This document shows, piece after piece, positions 52,070 to 61,686 of a stretch of DNA of 64,000 bases. Below the pieces are notes generated by a model. It had not been told where the DNA came from. It made no database searches and saw only the letters and a program-made list of their open reading frames with translations. The DNA comes from Aurantibacter sp034110465 (GTDB lineage Bacteria; Bacteroidota; Bacteroidia; Flavobacteriales; Flavobacteriaceae), in the NCBI GenBank assembly GCA_034110465.1, contig JAWUZD010000008.1, positions 51,754 to 115,753 on the forward strand, given 5' to 3'. The number at the start of each line of letters is the position of its first letter. Position 1 is the first letter of the stretch. The position numbers and the translations under genes were made by a program.

Positions 52070-53467
52070 ATGAATACTAAATATATTGACTTAATCAGTC
52101 AGACTTACGATTTCCCACAAGAGGAATTCACATTACAAGACAATAAATTAAATTTCCACGATATTAATTTAATGGAATTGGTAGAAGAATATGGTGCACC
52201 ATTAAAGTTTACATATCTACCTCAAATTTCTAATAATATTAATCGTGCTAAAACTTGGTTTAATAAAGCCATAGAAAAGCACAATTATAAAGGAAATTAC
52301 AATTATTGCTATTGTACAAAAAGTTCACATTTTAAACACGTTTTAAACGAAGCTTTAAAAAATGATATCCATATTGAAACATCATCGGCTTTTGATATTG
52401 ATATTGTTGAAAATCTTAAAACTGAAGGTAAAATAACAGACGAGACCTTTATAATAAGCAACGGGTTTAAGCGAGCACAATACATTACAAACATTGCAAG
52501 ACTAATTAATAACGGGCAAAAAAACTGTATTCCAATAATAGACAATTATGAGGAAATAGATTTGTTGTCTGAAGAAATTAATGGCAAGTTCAAAGTTGGA
52601 ATTAGAATAGCTTCAGAAGAAGAGCCTAAATTCGAATTTTACACCTCTCGTTTAGGTATTGGCTACAAAAACATAATGCCATTTTTTAACAAGCAAATTA
52701 AGGATAACGATAAAGTAGAGCTTAAAATGCTTCATTTTTTTATCAACACAGGGATTAGGGATACGGCATACTACTGGAACGAATTACTAAAATGTTTAAA
52801 AGTATATACTAGCTTAAAAAAGGTATGTCCAAGTTTAGATAGTTTAAATATTGGTGGTGGTTTTCCTATTAAAAATTCATTGCTTTTTGAGTTTGATTAT
52901 AAGTATTTAGTAGATGAAATTGTAAATCAAATCAAATTAACTTGTGAAGAAGAAGGCGTAGATGTACCAAATATTTTTACAGAATTTGGAAGTTTTACAG
53001 TTGGAGAAAGTGGTGGCGCTATTTACGAGATTCTATATCAGAAACAGCAAAACGACAGAGAAAAATGGAATATGATAAATTCATCTTTCATTACAACATT
53101 ACCAGATACTTGGGCTATTAACAAACGCTTTATAATGTTAGCCCTAAACCGTTGGAACGATTCCTATGAGCGCGTTTTATTAGGTGGATTAACTTGCGAT
53201 AGTGACGATTATTACAATAGCGAACAAAATATGAACGCTATTTATTTGCCAAAATATAATAAAGACAAACCATTATATATAGGGTTTTTTAACACAGGAG
53301 CTTATCAAGAAACTATTGGTGGATATGGCGGATTACAGCATTGCTTAATTCCATCGCCAAAGCACATTTTAATCGATAAAGATGAGAATGGAAATTTAGT
53401 AAAAACAGTATTTAACGAACAACAAAAAAGTGAAGACTTACTTAAAATTTTAGGTTATGCAAACTAA
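52070..53467 (+). CDS. speA: Arginine decarboxylase (PLP-dependent)
   Basis: A 465-residue fold-type III decarboxylase, shorter than the enterobacterial SpeA but the usual length in flavobacteria. The PLP lysine is Lys84 (YCTKSSHFKHV); LNIGGGFPI is the phosphate-binding glycine loop; the LLGGLTCDSDD block carries the catalytic cysteine and aspartate. It converts arginine to agmatine as first step to putrescine. Its end overlaps the agmatinase gene by 11 bases. Confidence 0.9.
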   Translation: MNTKYIDLISQTYDFPQEEFTLQDNKLNFHDINLMELVEEYGAPLKFTYLPQISNNINRAKTWFNKAIEKHNYKGNYNYCYCTKSSHFKHVLNEALKNDIHIETSSAFDIDIVENLKTEGKITDETFIISNGFKRAQYITNIARLINNGQKNCIPIIDNYEEIDLLSEEINGKFKVGIRIASEEEPKFEFYTSRLGIGYKNIMPFFNKQIKDNDKVELKMLHFFINTGIRDTAYYWNELLKCLKVYTSLKKVCPSLDSLNIGGGFPIKNSLLFEFDYKYLVDEIVNQIKLTCEEEGVDVPNIFTEFGSFTVGESGGAIYEILYQKQQNDREKWNMINSSFITTLPDTWAINKRFIMLALNRWNDSYERVLLGGLTCDSDDYYNSEQNMNAIYLPKYNKDKPLYIGFFNTGAYQETIGGYGGLQHCLIPSPKHILIDKDENGNLVKTVFNEQQKSEDLLKILGYAN

Positions 53468-54395
53468 AAACTATGCTGGAATTCCAGACGAATTAGCAAA
53501 ATTAGAACAAGCAAAAATTGTTTTAATACCAGTTCCTTACGATGGAACAAGCACTTGGCAAAAAGGCGCAGATAAAGGTCCAGAAGCATTTTTAAATGCT
53601 TCAGAAAATATGGAACTTTATGATATTGAAACTGAAACCGAAGTCTACAAGCAAGGTGTGTTTTTAGCAGATGCAATAACAGAAAATTCATCGCCAGAAG
53701 CAATGGTAGATGCTGTTCATTCTGTAACAAAAAGCTATATCAAAAAAAACAAGTTTGTAACACTTTTTGGAGGAGAACATTCAATTTCTATTGGAACTAT
53801 TCGTGCTTTTAACGAAATGTACCCAAACTTAACCGTTTTACAATTAGATGCACACGCAGATTTACGTAAAGAATACGATGGATCTACTTGTAATCACGCT
53901 TGTGCATTATACGAAGCAAGTCAGAATACTAATTTAATACAAGTTGGAATTCGCTCTATGGACGTTTTAGAAACTACAGTAATGGATAAGGATAAGACCT
54001 ATTTTGCTCACGAAATGGCTTTAGACGATTCTTGGATTGAGAGTTCTATAGATCAAATGACAGATAATGTTTTTATCACAATAGATTTAGATGCATTTGA
54101 TCCTTCAATTTGTCCAAGTACAGGAACACCAGAACCAGGCGGAATGCTTTGGTATGAAACGTTAGATTACTTAAAGCAAGTGTTCGAGGAAAAGAATGTT
54201 GTAGGTTTTGATATTGTAGAGCTTTGCCCTAATAAAATTGATAAATCATCGGACTTTTTAGCAGCAAAATTATACTATAAAATGCTAAGTTATAAGTTTA
54301 AAAATGAAGGCGTAGAAGATAATTACGATAATGCTTTCGATAATACTATACAAAAAATTAACAGCTCAAAAAACAACGAAGACGATGCGTACTAA
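53457..54395 (+). CDS. speB: Agmatinase
   Basis: A 312-residue ureohydrolase hydrolysing agmatine to putrescine and urea. Manganese-binding blocks: GGEHSISIGT, LDAHADLRKEYDG, and ITIDLDAFDPS. The length fits SpeB rather than the longer arginases. It lies between arginine decarboxylase and the deoxyhypusine-synthase-like gene with overlaps on both sides, so the pathway order follows the gene order. Confidence 0.92.
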   Translation: MQTKNYAGIPDELAKLEQAKIVLIPVPYDGTSTWQKGADKGPEAFLNASENMELYDIETETEVYKQGVFLADAITENSSPEAMVDAVHSVTKSYIKKNKFVTLFGGEHSISIGTIRAFNEMYPNLTVLQLDAHADLRKEYDGSTCNHACALYEASQNTNLIQVGIRSMDVLETTVMDKDKTYFAHEMALDDSWIESSIDQMTDNVFITIDLDAFDPSICPSTGTPEPGGMLWYETLDYLKQVFEEKNVVGFDIVELCPNKIDKSSDFLAAKLYYKMLSYKFKNEGVEDNYDNAFDNTIQKINSSKNNEDDAY

Positions 54396-55359
54396 AGGAC
54401 CAATTTCACAATTTATAGAAAAACATTATTTACATTTTAATGCTGCTGCATTAGTAGATGCAGCTAAAGGTTACGAAGCTCAATTAGATAATGGTGCTAA
54501 AATGTTAGTGTCTCTTGCAGGCGCAATGAGTACAGCAGAATTAGGAAAAAGTTTTGCAGAAATGATTCGTCAAGATAAAGTGCAAATTATTTCTTGTACT
54601 GGAGCGAATTTAGAGGAAGACATTATGAATTTGGTAGCACATTCACATTACAAACGTGTGCCAAACTATAGAGATTTAACACCTCAGGATGAATGGGATT
54701 TATTAGAAAAAGGATTAAATAGAGTTACAGATACTTGTATTCCAGAAGAAGAAGCGTTTCGTAGATTACAAGAACATATTGTAAAAATATGGAAAGACGC
54801 AGAGGCTAAAGGCGAACGTTATTTACCACATGAATATATGTACAAAATGCTATTATCTGGTGTTTTAGAGCAGTATTACGAAATAGATATTAAAGATTCT
54901 TGGATGTATGCAGCAGCAGAAAAAAACCTACCTATTGTTTGTCCAGGTTGGGAAGATAGTACTATGGGTAATATTTTTGCAAGCTATGTACTTAAAGGAG
55001 AACTTAAAGCAAGTACAGTTAAATCTGGAATTGAGTATATGACATTTTTAGCAGATTGGTATACAGATAATTCATCTAAAGGCATTGGTTTCTTTCAAAT
55101 TGGTGGAGGAATTGCAGGAGATTTCCCTATTTGTGTGGTACCAATGTTATACCAAGATATGGAACGTCCAGAAACACCATTTTGGAGTTATTTCTGCCAG
55201 ATTTCGGACTCTACAACTAGCTACGGATCGTATTCTGGAGCAGTACCAAACGAAAAAATTACGTGGGGTAAATTAGATATTGATACACCAAAATTTATTG
55301 TAGAAAGTGATGCAACTATAGTTGCACCTTTAATTTTTGCTTACATCTTAGACTTATAA
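54385..55359 (+). CDS. Deoxyhypusine synthase-like protein, probable homospermidine synthase
   Basis: A 324-residue protein starting MRTKGPISQFIEKHY at 54385, preferred over the frame start at 54331. Its fold and motifs match deoxyhypusine synthases, including the NAD-binding region and the conserved lysine near the C-terminus (EKITWGKLD). Bacteria have no eIF5A, so the acceptor must differ. Homospermidine is the main polyamine reported in many Flavobacteriaceae, so homospermidine synthesis from putrescine is a reasonable inference. It overlaps speB by 11 bases. Confidence 0.85.
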   Translation: MRTKGPISQFIEKHYLHFNAAALVDAAKGYEAQLDNGAKMLVSLAGAMSTAELGKSFAEMIRQDKVQIISCTGANLEEDIMNLVAHSHYKRVPNYRDLTPQDEWDLLEKGLNRVTDTCIPEEEAFRRLQEHIVKIWKDAEAKGERYLPHEYMYKMLLSGVLEQYYEIDIKDSWMYAAAEKNLPIVCPGWEDSTMGNIFASYVLKGELKASTVKSGIEYMTFLADWYTDNSSKGIGFFQIGGGIAGDFPICVVPMLYQDMERPETPFWSYFCQISDSTTSYGSYSGAVPNEKITWGKLDIDTPKFIVESDATIVAPLIFAYILDL

Positions 55360-56891
55360 TGGAAGACCATACTATTGAAAATATTGAATTAAAATACTTA
55401 ACTGTAGACGATTTTGAAGAGCTTAAATCGGCAACTTTAGAGTCTTATGGTGGTGTATTGGATTCGTATTGGAAAAAAGACCACATCAATAAATTAACGA
55501 CTATGTTTCCTAAAGGACAAGTGGTTATTAAAATTGATGGAAATATTGCAGGATGCGCATTATCGCTTATTGTTGATTATGATATGATAGATGATGAGCA
55601 TACCTATGCAGATATTATTAAAGGAGATTCGTTTAAAAATCACGATCCTAATGGCGATGTACTTTATGGTATAGATGTTTTTATAAAACCTGAATATAGA
55701 GGTTTACGTTTAGGACGTCGTTTATACGATTACAGAAAAGAAGTTTGCGAAGAACTTAATCTTAAAGGAATTGTGTTTGGTGGAAGAATGCCAAATTACC
55801 ATAAACATAAAGACCTAACACCAAAGGAATATATAGAAAAGGTAAAACGTAAAGAAATTCACGATCCAGTTTTAAATTTTCAGATATCTAACGATTTTCA
55901 TCCTGTTCGTGTTTTAAAAGGTTATTTAGAAGGAGATACAGCTTCTAACGAGTATGCTGTTTTAATGGAATGGGATAATATTTATTACACTAAAATCAAT
56001 AAAAAAGCTAGTTCTGTTAAAACAGTTGTTAGACTTGGGCTAATTCAATGGCAAATGCGTACGTATAATTCTTTAGAAGAGTTAATGCAGCAAGTAGAAT
56101 ATTTTGTAGATAGTGTGGCGGCTTACAGGTCGGATTTTGCTCTTTTTCCAGAATTCTTTAATGCGCCATTAATGGCTAAGTATAACCATTTACATGAGCC
56201 AGATGCTATTAGAGAATTAGCAAAATATACTAAAGAGATTGTTAAGAAAATGCAACAGTTGTCTATTTCTTATAACATTAATATTATCTCTGGAAGTATG
56301 CCAGAATTAATTGGCGATAAACTTTTTAATGTAGGCTATTTATGTAGACGAGACGGAAGTTTAGAACGTTACGAGAAAATTCACGTTACACCAGACGAAG
56401 CTAAAGTCTGGGGAATGCAGCGCGGACATAAATTACAAACGTTTGAAACTGATGCTGGTAAAATAGGAATTCTAATTTGTTACGATTCTGAGTTTCCAGA
56501 ATTATCTCGCTTACTTGCAGATGAAGGTATGGATATTCTATTTATACCATTTTTAACAGATACACAAAACGGCTATTCTCGTGTGCGTTTATGCGCTCAA
56601 GCTCGAGCAATTGAGAACGAATGTTACGTTGCAATTGCAGGAAGTGTTGGTAATTTACCAAACGTAAATAACATGGACATTCAGTACGCACAATCGGCAG
56701 TATTTACACCATGTGATTTTGCTTTTCCAAGTAATGGAATTAAAGCAGAAGCGACAACAAATACGGAAATGATATTAGTTGCTGACGTAGATTTAAGCCT
56801 GTTAAGAGAATTACATTCTTTTGGAGCTGTTAAGAATTTAAAAGACAGACGTAAAGATGTTTACAATGTTATTAGAGTTAATAATAAATAA
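55359..56891 (+). CDS. GNAT acetyltransferase-carbon-nitrogen hydrolase fusion
   Basis: A 510-residue two-domain protein. Residues 10-210 form a GNAT domain with the acetyl-CoA loop YRGLRLGRRLYDY. Residues 223-505 form a nitrilase-superfamily domain with catalytic Glu265 (FPEFFN), Lys340 (YEKIHVTP) and Cys374 (LICYDSEFP). The fusion is known as a family, but its substrate is not. Its ATG overlaps the stop of the previous gene (TAATG). Polyamine context suggests an N-acylated or amide polyamine substrate. Confidence 0.9.
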   Translation: MEDHTIENIELKYLTVDDFEELKSATLESYGGVLDSYWKKDHINKLTTMFPKGQVVIKIDGNIAGCALSLIVDYDMIDDEHTYADIIKGDSFKNHDPNGDVLYGIDVFIKPEYRGLRLGRRLYDYRKEVCEELNLKGIVFGGRMPNYHKHKDLTPKEYIEKVKRKEIHDPVLNFQISNDFHPVRVLKGYLEGDTASNEYAVLMEWDNIYYTKINKKASSVKTVVRLGLIQWQMRTYNSLEELMQQVEYFVDSVAAYRSDFALFPEFFNAPLMAKYNHLHEPDAIRELAKYTKEIVKKMQQLSISYNINIISGSMPELIGDKLFNVGYLCRRDGSLERYEKIHVTPDEAKVWGMQRGHKLQTFETDAGKIGILICYDSEFPELSRLLADEGMDILFIPFLTDTQNGYSRVRLCAQARAIENECYVAIAGSVGNLPNVNNMDIQYAQSAVFTPCDFAFPSNGIKAEATTNTEMILVADVDLSLLRELHSFGAVKNLKDRRKDVYNVIRVNNK

Positions 56892-56912
56892 GGTCTTTAA
56901 AAATATATTACA

Positions 56913-57233
56913 ATGAAAAACAGACACGAAAATTTAAAACGAGTTATTGTCGATTTTAAGAAGTTAACGCCAGAAATATTAAAACTTTTGGTAGATAAAT
57001 ATCCTCATGGTTATGACGACGACAACGTTATAGAATTCAAAAACGCCAAAAACGAATGGGTTGAATGTGTTGAGGTTATTACAGAAGACACAAAATACTT
57101 AGTAAAAATTAGTACTAAGTTAGAAACAACAATGGAGAACTACAACGAAGATGATTATGAAGATTTTGATGATAACGATCCAGAAGCTGTTACAGATCCA
57201 GAAATAGAAGAAGATACAGAAGACGATAATTAA
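56913..57233 (+). CDS. Small acidic protein following the polyamine genes
   Basis: A 106-residue protein: a helical/beta N-terminal part (HENLKRVIVDFKKLTPEILKL, KYLVKISTKLE) and a very acidic C-terminal 30 residues of Asp/Glu. I recognise no named family. It starts 21 bases after the GNAT-nitrilase stop and is probably cotranscribed with it. Confidence 0.7.
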   Translation: MKNRHENLKRVIVDFKKLTPEILKLLVDKYPHGYDDDNVIEFKNAKNEWVECVEVITEDTKYLVKISTKLETTMENYNEDDYEDFDDNDPEAVTDPEIEEDTEDDN

Positions 57234-57407
57234 TTTGTAAAGCAATATTTATATAACATATACTTAATAATAAAGGCGAAAAAATAAAAAGTGCTATAAT
57301 TCCACGCGTTGTAAGTTTTTAAAACTGAAACTAAAAGTAAACCAGGCTTGTTGTGGTAAAAATCTGGAATCAATTTATTCACTATTTATAATTAAAAATT
57401 TATTATT

Positions 57408-57746
57408 ATGAAATCAGTTTTAAAATATACAGTAATCCTTTTAGTAATGATAACTGCATTTTCGTTTACAAAAATTAGCCAAACAACAGAAACAGTTACA
57501 GGTGTTTTTAAAGGATTAGAAGATTATGGATATTCATTCTTAGTTAACAAAGCAGATAAAGAGTTTTTAATAACATTTCATGACATTGAGGAAACATTAT
57601 TAGAAAAACACGATTTAACTACAGATTTGTTTCTAGGAGAAACGTTTAAAGTAACATATACTATTGCTACAGAAACCATAGAGGACGAAGAAGGTAACGA
57701 AGTAGATAGCGAGTTTCTAACTATTATTGCTTTAGAGAAAAAATAA
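57408..57746 (+). CDS. Small exported protein
   Basis: A 112-residue protein with a signal peptide (about 1-24, KYTVILLVMITAFSFT) and a soluble, acidic, beta-rich mature part. I recognise no family. It is preceded by a 174-base gap and followed by the terminator at 57771, so it has its own transcript. Confidence 0.6.
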   Translation: MKSVLKYTVILLVMITAFSFTKISQTTETVTGVFKGLEDYGYSFLVNKADKEFLITFHDIEETLLEKHDLTTDLFLGETFKVTYTIATETIEDEEGNEVDSEFLTIIALEKK

Positions 57747-57770
57747 TTGTTTTAAGAATTTAATTTAATA

Positions 57771-57802
57771 AAAAACCGCACCTAATTTTAGATGCGGTTT
57801 TT
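57771..57802. terminator. Terminator after the small exported protein
   Basis: AAAAACCGCA (57771-57780) pairs with TGCGGTTTTT (57793-57802), with T-runs on both strands. Confidence 0.8.
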
Positions 57803-57871
57803 ATAAATTCAGCAGTTAAACGAAGTAAGGTTTAAAATTTTATAAAGTCAAGTTTTTTTATTTTGAGCAGA

Positions 57872-58162
57872 TTATTTTTTATCTTGTTTTCCATAAAATA
57901 TAACCAAGAACCTACCAAGAATAAAGTAAAGGACAAGAACGGTTATTCCACCAACTAGAAATCCGTTTTCTATTAGTGTTTCAATGCCATAATTAAAATG
58001 ATAAAGCACTAAACAAATTATAAGTTGCAGAATTGCATAAATAATATTTCCTTTTGGGCTATAGCCAAATAATCCAAGAAAATGTGTTTTAGTAAACCCG
58101 AAAATTAAATGCGGCATTGCATTAACTAATAATGCACCAATAAAAAAATCTATTAAATTCAT
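57872..58162 (-). CDS. Small integral membrane protein
   Basis: A 96-residue protein with three membrane segments and a basic C-terminal tail. I recognise no family. Its start overlaps the end of the mannosyltransferase-like gene by 4 bases (ATGA), so the two are translationally coupled. Confidence 0.68.
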   Translation of the reverse strand: MNLIDFFIGALLVNAMPHLIFGFTKTHFLGLFGYSPKGNIIYAILQLIICLVLYHFNYGIETLIENGFLVGGITVLVLYFILGRFLVIFYGKQDKK

Positions 58163-59538
58163 ATTGTAATACTATTAGGTTTTTTCTTTAAAACTATATC
58201 CAAAATAAATGCGCCATACACTAAAAGGTACTGTGTAAAAAGCAGCAATGTACTTTCCTTAAAATCCAATTGCGAATAGGTGTAATAACTCAAAACAACT
58301 ATAAAGGACCAAACTATTGCATATTTGTGTGTAGTAAAAATACTTAGAATTAATATTGTTGCTACATACCAAGGATGAACTGTTGTTGCTGTAAATAAAT
58401 AGAAACTTAACGCTAAGAATAAAGATGTAATTAAGGTTTTAGGTTCTTGATTCTTACGAAAAAAAGTAATTATTAGTGTAAAAAGAATAACTATAATTGG
58501 TGTAATTTTTCCAATTATTTTTATTTCATTGTAACCTCTAAAGCAATAGCTAATTTCCCTAATAATATAATATAAACTAGCATTAAATTCAAAATTTCCA
58601 AACCACAAACCTATAGTTTTACTATAATTAGCAATAAGTTCTTGAGATAAGAATGGTAAAAAACTAACAGCTAATGTTGCTATAACTAAAAGATAAAAAT
58701 TTGTTAGTTTTGCAAAGTTAATTACAATTGAACCTGTATTGTTTTTATGTTTTAAAAACCACCAAAAGAATATGGGTAGAAATAAAAGCGGTATTAACTT
58801 AACAGATATAGAGCAACCAAAAAGCACTGACGCTAAAAGCCATTTGTTTTTAAACAAGAAATACAAACTAGCTATTAAAAAGAAAATCATTACACCTTCA
58901 AAATGCAAGTTTCCAGTTAGTTCAATTATAATAAATGGATTTAGAATATACCAAAAAATCTGCTTTGGACTTATTTTTAATAGCTTTAGTAGACGTTTGC
59001 CAAAATAAAGCACACCAAAGTCGGCTGCAATAATTAAGACTCTTAAAACAACAACACTACCTAAAATACTTTTAGCACTAAATAACGCTGCAATTAAAAA
59101 GCAGAATTGATTTAGTGGTGGATAATTACTAAAGTGCATTGCACTTAAGCTTCCCATATTTGTATAAAGTTCTTGTGCGTTTGCTATTGGAATAGATCTA
59201 GAAATCATTATGGTATTTGGTGTTTCTAGATATGGATTTAAACCTTCAAAAATTAATCGGCCATCCCAAATAAAGCGATAGAAATCTTGAGATAAATTGG
59301 GTATTGCTATTATAAATAAAGCTCTAAACCCAAATGCGACATAAGTAAGTTGTTTAAAGCTGAGGGTTTCAAATTTTAAAAGTATTATGAACCCTAAAAA
59401 GAGTAGGCTATAAAGTAAAAATAGTAATGGGAATTGTTCGCGTTCTAATTGATATGCAAATAGTATGTAAAGTATTGCACATAATATAATTATGCTTATT
59501 TGTGTGTGTTTGGAGTTTAGAAATGAAAGTGCTTTCAT
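58159..59538 (-). CDS. GT-C fold polyprenyl-phosphate-sugar transferase
   Basis: A 459-residue membrane protein with about 11 membrane segments. The start at 59538 is chosen over 59553. The first extracytoplasmic loop, WDGRLIFEGLNPYLE, has the acidic residue and NPY motif typical of GT87-like/polyprenyl-phospho-mannose-dependent transferases. It should use a lipid-linked sugar made by a GT2 synthase; one is encoded at 61683-62378. A 615-base gap with repeats separates it from those genes. Confidence 0.82.
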   Translation of the reverse strand: MKALSFLNSKHTQISIIILCAILYILFAYQLEREQFPLLFLLYSLLFLGFIILLKFETLSFKQLTYVAFGFRALFIIAIPNLSQDFYRFIWDGRLIFEGLNPYLETPNTIMISRSIPIANAQELYTNMGSLSAMHFSNYPPLNQFCFLIAALFSAKSILGSVVVLRVLIIAADFGVLYFGKRLLKLLKISPKQIFWYILNPFIIIELTGNLHFEGVMIFFLIASLYFLFKNKWLLASVLFGCSISVKLIPLLFLPIFFWWFLKHKNNTGSIVINFAKLTNFYLLVIATLAVSFLPFLSQELIANYSKTIGLWFGNFEFNASLYYIIREISYCFRGYNEIKIIGKITPIIVILFTLIITFFRKNQEPKTLITSLFLALSFYLFTATTVHPWYVATILILSIFTTHKYAIVWSFIVVLSYYTYSQLDFKESTLLLFTQYLLVYGAFILDIVLKKKPNSITI

Positions 59539-59920
59539 AATTTGAATTAGCAATTTAACTAAATTGAAGCTTTTTTGATGGATTTAGATTCAATAATTAG
59601 TTGCTTTTTTCTTTATAGAGACTAAGGTATTGTGTTTTTATTTTTCCTTGATGAAAAACGAAACAAAAAAATCAAGATTTCATAATCTGTTTCTAAAAAT
59701 TTCTTTCGCTTTGGAACAAAAAATAAAATGTTCTTTTTTACAAGAATTATTGTTTTAGGAATTGGAATTTGTAGTCTATAATAAGCGTTTCAATTACGGC
59801 TATTTTTATTTCATCCTTTCGCTCAATTCATTTTTTACGAATAACATTCTGAGGTCGAGACTTACGATGATATTTTATAGATTAAAAAGTTATTAGGAAT
59901 TTGAAACTTTCTCTTTTGTC

Positions 59921-59942
59921 ATACTGCGCTCCGACGCAGTAT
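59921..59942. repeat. Palindromic dispersed repeat, copy 2
   Basis: ATACTGCG pairs with CGCAGTAT around a 6-base loop. The reverse complement differs at only two of 22 positions from copy 1 at 43422-43443, and the following GACAAA is shared. Confidence 0.65.
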
Positions 59943-60050
59943 CCATCTTGAAACGTAATATAATTCTGTTGGTTTACTTAGTGTTTAGAAGTAATTCTAA
60001 ATCCAAGAAGACTTGATTTAATCTGAAATTACTGTCTGCAAGTAGAATTT

Positions 60051-60148
60051 GCGTTAGCGATAGAATGACTTGTTTGAGCTCTTTTTGTGTTGTGGCGCTT
60101 TGCAACATAAAAAAGCGAGCAATGATAGCGCGACCTGAAAGGTAACGT
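60051..60148 (-). repeat. MITE-like dispersed element, copy 2
   Basis: On the minus strand the two blocks of copy 1 (39039-39192) recur in the same order: CGTTACC...GGTCGCGCTATCA...CTCGCTTTT, then AAAGAGCTCAAACAA...ATCGCTAACGC. The spacer is only about 25 bases here. The terminal GCGTTA inverted repeat is kept at one end and nearly at the other. Confidence 0.6.
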
Positions 60149-60168
60149 CCAAAAAAAAGAATTAAAAT

Positions 60169-61686
60169 TTACGCTTTAGAGGTTAAAGACTTAAAGAATA
60201 CAAAACCAAACCCTATAGTTAACATTAAATGAAATGGAAATAAACCAAAATCTCCGCCTTGGTCTCCAACTATAAATGCGCTGTACATTCCAAAGGCAAA
60301 ATACAGCATTAATATACCTTCTATAATTACATTTAAAGAGATGTTTTTACGTAAGTATTTATTGCCTTTCCAGCTGTCTTTTATAGAACTAATATTGAAC
60401 TTTGGTGTTCTAACAAATTCGCTTCGTTTTCCAATATGTCCTTCTAAAACAGCAATAGAATTGTGTAAAGAGAATCCCATAGCAATAGAGAAAAATGTAA
60501 AGAACATCACTACATATTGTATAAAGTCTTTAAAAGTACTTCCGTGGTTTTTCTTGTACATAACCCAGTAGCAAATAAAGAAAATAATAGTACTTGCTAC
60601 AAAGAAACTCATTACTAAGAAGTAGTTTCTTAAATGCGCATATTCGTTTTTAATATAAAGCATTGGAATGCTTAAAATTCCAACTAATAATACATTTAAA
60701 AACATTGTACTATTTAATAAGTGTAAAACACTATGTATTTTGGTTTTTACCGATAGATCACTTTTTAAAACGCGTTTAGTCATTTTTCTAAAGTTCTCTG
60801 CGCCACCTTTATTCCAACGAAATTGTTGTGACCTTGCTGCACTAATTACTACAGGTAATTCTGCAGGTGTAGTTACATCTTCTAAGTATTTAAAATCCCA
60901 ACCTTTTAATTGTGCTCTGTAACTTAAATCTAAATCTTCGGTAAGTGTATCTCCTTCCCAATTTCCTGCATCTATAATACAGCTTTTACGCCATATTCCT
61001 GCGGTTCCATTAAAGTTAATAAAATGACCTTTAGAATTTCTTCCAACTTGTTCTAAGCTAAAATGCGCATCTAAAGCAAATGCTTGAATTTTGGTTAGAA
61101 TAGAATAATCTCTGTTAATATGAGACCAACGTGTTTGCACAACACCTATTTTTTTATTTATAAAATAAGGAATGGTTAGTTTTAACCAGTCTGCTTTTGG
61201 TAAAAAATCGGCATCAAAAATGGCAATGTATTCTCCTTTAGCAACTTCCAAGCCTTCTTTTAGTGCTCCAGCTTTAAAACCTTGTCTATTAGTTCTTGTA
61301 ATATGCTTAATTTCTATACCTTCTTTTGCTAATTGCTCTACGTGAGCTTTTGTAGAAATTACAGTTTCGTCTGTAGAATCGTCTAAAACTTGTATTTCGT
61401 ACTTGTCTTTTGGATAATCTATAAGTTTAATGTTTTCCAAAAGTCTATCCATTACGTAGGCTTCGTTAAAAACCGGTAACTGAATAGTTACAAAAGGAAC
61501 TTCTTCTGGATTGTCTAAGTTAAACTTAGGAGAATTGTCTTTGGTTTTTTGCGCAGAAATGTAGTTAAATAGCAGGTTTAGCTGAGCTAAAGCATACATA
61601 AATATAAGCACTAATGCTATGGAGTATATTAAAATGATGACGAACGCAAAGTTATAAATTACGTCGTTGGGATCTGGTAAATTCAC
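60169..61686 (-). CDS. Cellulose synthase-like GT2 glycosyltransferase
   Basis: A 505-residue processive-type GT2: one N-terminal membrane segment (about 10-33), a cytoplasmic catalytic domain, then four C-terminal membrane segments. Catalytic motifs: LDDSTDE, FDADF, TLTEDLDLS and QQFRWNKGG (QxxRW). It resembles plant CslA and bacterial beta-glycan synthases, so it may polymerise a beta-mannan or glucan-like chain. It overlaps the upstream GT2 gene by 4 bases. Confidence 0.9.
   Translation of the reverse strand: MNLPDPNDVIYNFAFVIILIYSIALVLIFMYALAQLNLLFNYISAQKTKDNSPKFNLDNPEEVPFVTIQLPVFNEAYVMDRLLENIKLIDYPKDKYEIQVLDDSTDETVISTKAHVEQLAKEGIEIKHITRTNRQGFKAGALKEGLEVAKGEYIAIFDADFLPKADWLKLTIPYFINKKIGVVQTRWSHINRDYSILTKIQAFALDAHFSLEQVGRNSKGHFINFNGTAGIWRKSCIIDAGNWEGDTLTEDLDLSYRAQLKGWDFKYLEDVTTPAELPVVISAARSQQFRWNKGGAENFRKMTKRVLKSDLSVKTKIHSVLHLLNSTMFLNVLLVGILSIPMLYIKNEYAHLRNYFLVMSFFVASTIIFFICYWVMYKKNHGSTFKDFIQYVVMFFTFFSIAMGFSLHNSIAVLEGHIGKRSEFVRTPKFNISSIKDSWKGNKYLRKNISLNVIIEGILMLYFAFGMYSAFIVGDQGGDFGLFPFHLMLTIGFGFVFFKSLTSKA

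Larger units (their letters stand above)
59554..60168. other. Gene-free region with dispersed repeats
   Basis: A 615-base gap between two glycosyltransferase genes on the minus strand. It holds a hairpin-like CTTGAT/ATCAAG segment (about 59648-59680), palindromic repeat copy 2 and MITE-like element copy 2. I found no ORF and no RNA gene. Confidence 0.6.
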
